This document shows positions 62,027 through 64,000 of a stretch of 64,000 nt of DNA, piece after piece. The notes under the pieces are model-generated. The model worked only from the letters and a program-made list of their open reading frames with translations. It was not told where the DNA came from and ran no database searches. Position 1 is the stretch's first letter, and each line of letters begins with the position of its first letter. Source of the DNA: Bacteroidetes bacterium GWF2_35_48 (GTDB lineage Bacteria > Bacteroidota > Bacteroidia > Bacteroidales > GWF2-35-48); assembly GCA_001769125.1 (NCBI GenBank), contig MEOG01000115.1:1-64000 (forward strand), read 5' to 3'. Made by a program: the position numbers and the translations under genes.

Positions 62027-63807
62027 TGTGCGGAATCATTGGTCAGGTAAATAAAAATGCGACAATAATCTCTTCTGATTTTGAGCGGATGCGAGATACC
62101 CTTGCGCACAGAGGATCTGATGGCTTTGGTGCATGGTATTCGGAAGACAAAAAAACGGCATTTGGTCATCGCAGATTATCATTGATTGACCTTTCTGAAA
62201 AAGGAAAACAGCCCATGTGCAATGAAGACAGAACTTTATGGCTGACCTGTAATGGAGAAATATACAACTATAATGCATTGAAAAATGAGCTAATTCAGAA
62301 AGGACATGTGTTCTGTTCCGAAAGCGACAGCGAAGTTATTATTCACGGATATGAGGAGTGGGGTGCATCTGTGCTAGAGAAATTAGACGGTATGTTTGCT
62401 TTTGGCATTTATGATGAGAAAAATCAAAAGTTGTTTCTCGCCAGAGATCGTTTCGGAATAAAACCCTTATATTATTATTACGATTCTGAAACCTTAATTT
62501 TTGCTTCCGAAATAAAAGCAATAATAGCTTCTTCAATGGTTCCAAGAAAAATAAATTTTACTTCTTTTTGTAATTTTTTTACTTATAGATATATCCCTTC
62601 CCCAGATACAATATGGGAAAACATAAATAAATTATCACCCGCCACATATTTGATTTTTGACAAAATTAACGCTCCTATAGTTAAAGAATATTATTCTCCA
62701 GATTTTATAACCACTACTAATAATTATGAAAATATAACAGCAAAACTTGACAATCTTTTAGAGCAATCTGTAAGTTCTCATATTTTGTCGGATGTACAGG
62801 TAGGGTTTTTTCTGAGTGGGGGCTATGATAGCAGCACAATAGCTTACTATCTTAATAAAATCAAATATAATACACAGGCTTTTTCAATAGGTTTTGAAAA
62901 CTGGGAAAAAAGTGAACATTATTATGCCGCATTAGTCGCTAAAACATTTCAGCAGCCTTTGCAAACAACAATTATGGGTAATGATAATTTATCAGAATTA
63001 GAGGACCTTAGTTATTTTTACGATGAACCTCTTGCGGATATTTCAATCCTTCCAACTTACTTTGTAAGCAAATCGGCTGCATCAAAAGTTAAGGCTGTTT
63101 TGTCCGGTGAGGGAGCAGACGAAATTTTTGCCGGTTATACCTGGCATCGTGAAATTCCATTGAATCTTGACATACGGTCAAAAATATATTACCTTACTCA
63201 AAAAATTAAGAGAAAACACGCTCATTTTTCAGTAGAAAACTATAGTGAGGCAATGTCAATGGGATGTTTTGACAAAAAAGAACTCTGCAAACTTTTAAAC
63301 CCTGATTTATTTTCTTATATTCCTGAGGATACAAATTGGTTTTACAGAAAACATTTTAAAAAAGAATTGAGTGGCTTAAAAGCCTTTCAATATCTCGACA
63401 TAAAAACATTTATGGGAGAGCTTGTGCTGACAAAAGTTGACAGAGCAAGTATGGCAAACTCCCTTGAAGTGAGAGTTCCTTTTTTAAATCATCATCTTAC
63501 AGATTTTGTAACACAATTGCCTGAAGAAAAATATTTCAGCAAATCTCAAACAAAAATTTTATTGCAGAATACTATTAAAAATAAAATTCCCCAAGAAATA
63601 ATAAAGCGACCAAAGCAAGGATTTGTAGGTCCGGATACATACTATATGGATATTAGCTGGTATAAGAAAAATCTTGAAAACTGTAATTTAATCCGAGAAA
63701 AAATTATTCGCAAAGAAACAGTTGAAGGATATTTACAATCTAAAGATCATTGGCGCTTATGGAAAATACTTATCATGGAGAACTGGTATAAAAAATGGAT
63801 GATTTAA
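62026..63807 (+). CDS. asnB: Glutamine-dependent asparagine synthetase
   Basis: The 593-residue protein starts MCGIIGQVN, so Cys2 becomes the N-terminal nucleophile of the glutaminase domain after Met removal. Further motifs are LAHRGSDGFGAWY, FGHRRLSLIDLSEKGKQPM, CNGEIYNY, and in the synthetase domain SGGYDSSTIAYYL (ATP pyrophosphatase PP-loop), GEGADEIFAGY and DRASMANSLEVRVPFL. Such enzymes also amidate sugars or peptides in polysaccharide and natural-product clusters, so free asparagine need not be the product. It shares one base with the glycosyltransferase gene and is followed at once by a radical SAM-like gene. Confidence 0.93.
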   Translation: MCGIIGQVNKNATIISSDFERMRDTLAHRGSDGFGAWYSEDKKTAFGHRRLSLIDLSEKGKQPMCNEDRTLWLTCNGEIYNYNALKNELIQKGHVFCSESDSEVIIHGYEEWGASVLEKLDGMFAFGIYDEKNQKLFLARDRFGIKPLYYYYDSETLIFASEIKAIIASSMVPRKINFTSFCNFFTYRYIPSPDTIWENINKLSPATYLIFDKINAPIVKEYYSPDFITTTNNYENITAKLDNLLEQSVSSHILSDVQVGFFLSGGYDSSTIAYYLNKIKYNTQAFSIGFENWEKSEHYYAALVAKTFQQPLQTTIMGNDNLSELEDLSYFYDEPLADISILPTYFVSKSAASKVKAVLSGEGADEIFAGYTWHREIPLNLDIRSKIYYLTQKIKRKHAHFSVENYSEAMSMGCFDKKELCKLLNPDLFSYIPEDTNWFYRKHFKKELSGLKAFQYLDIKTFMGELVLTKVDRASMANSLEVRVPFLNHHLTDFVTQLPEEKYFSKSQTKILLQNTIKNKIPQEIIKRPKQGFVGPDTYYMDISWYKKNLENCNLIREKIIRKETVEGYLQSKDHWRLWKILIMENWYKKWMI

Positions 63808-63808
63808 A

Positions 63809-64000
63809 ATGTTAAAAAATATATTCAAAAAAATACCAAAAATAAAGGGAGTTCCCATATCTGATGTTAAACAATATTTCCATCAGCGCCCCTGTAGTAC
63901 GCTTGAATATTTTTGCGCTGCACCGTTCAAATCTATGCTGTTTATTCAAAACGGAGACGTTAAAGTTTGTCATTACAATCGTGGAATGTCAATTGGAAAT
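63809..64000 (+). CDS. Radical SAM/SPASM-like protein, N-terminal fragment (cut by window end)
   Basis: The frame starts ATG at 63809, one base after the asparagine synthetase stop codon, and runs to the end of the window, giving 64 residues. It reads ...CSTLEYFCAAPFKSMLFIQNGDVKVCHYNRGMSIGN, with a cysteine pattern like the N-terminal SPASM or twitch segment found in radical SAM proteins of polysaccharide clusters. The radical SAM domain itself would lie beyond the window, so the assignment is partial. Confidence 0.6.
   Translation, partial: MLKNIFKKIPKIKGVPISDVKQYFHQRPCSTLEYFCAAPFKSMLFIQNGDVKVCHYNRGMSIGN

Overview
The window is about 64 kb of AT-rich chromosome from a member of the Bacteroidota, probably an uncultured, Bacteroidales-like or deep-branching lineage. 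The evidence is a PorP/SprF-type protein, a PorU-like C25 protease, proteins with gliding-motility (CHU_C) or type A Por-secretion C-terminal domains, SprB and PKD repeats, LytTR two-component genes, and promoter boxes of the Bacteroidota form TAnnTTTG without Shine-Dalgarno sequences. No rRNA, tRNA, CRISPR array, prophage or transposase gene was seen.

Layout. 1-3035: the end of a large type IX-secreted (T9SS) adhesin and its PorP/SprF partner. 3356-6307: groES-groEL with a candidate double operator, a clear terminator and a DUF433/DUF5615 toxin-antitoxin-like pair. 6673-15712: a PorU homologue, a beta-helix lipoprotein, a secreted endonuclease/phosphatase-fold protein, dusB (reverse), then era and der. 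15785-20596: a 1603-residue PKD/SprB surface protein. 21056-23683: mutS. 24257-26275: a DUF255 thioredoxin-like protein. 26355-28944: a LytTR regulator, its LytS-type kinase and a LiaF-like membrane protein. 29272-30462: a DUF4143 ATPase. 30659-44367: a three-gene reverse block encoding a 3746-residue surface protein, a choice-of-anchor L protein and a small exported protein. 45112-51683: a TMTC-like TPR glycosyltransferase, a Wzm/Wzt polysaccharide exporter, a sugar aminotransferase and a sugar acyltransferase. 52204-55121: an exported protein of unknown function and a TPR protein. 55506-56639: a radical SAM/SPASM protein. 57400-64000: a fatty-acid-type module (enoyl reductase, dehydratase, ketosynthase, acyl carrier protein, phosphopantetheinyl transferase) followed by a glycosyltransferase, an asparagine synthetase and a second radical SAM-like gene cut by the window edge.

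How the genes fit together. Three themes recur: T9SS export and its very large cargo; surface polysaccharide assembly and export; and a compact acyl-chain module that carries its own carrier protein and activating enzyme next to sugar-modifying genes, which suggests a dedicated acylated or lipid product. Housekeeping genes lie between.

The most unusual feature is not a gene. The intergenic spaces hold several families of palindromic repeats. One family (four copies, about 105-190 bp: 20796-20958, 55128-55314, 57113-57300, 58201-58304) keeps its nested hairpins through paired, compensating base changes while certain unpaired bases stay constant. That pattern is typical of a structured RNA or a structure-dependent mobile repeat, and it is my best candidate for something undescribed. 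Other points worth checking are a PorU homologue with serine where the family has its catalytic cysteine, a GroEL with about 31 extra residues, and a double 23-bp direct repeat beside a perfect 20-bp palindrome upstream of the LytS/LytTR genes. All family assignments rest on reading motifs by eye; no database search was run.
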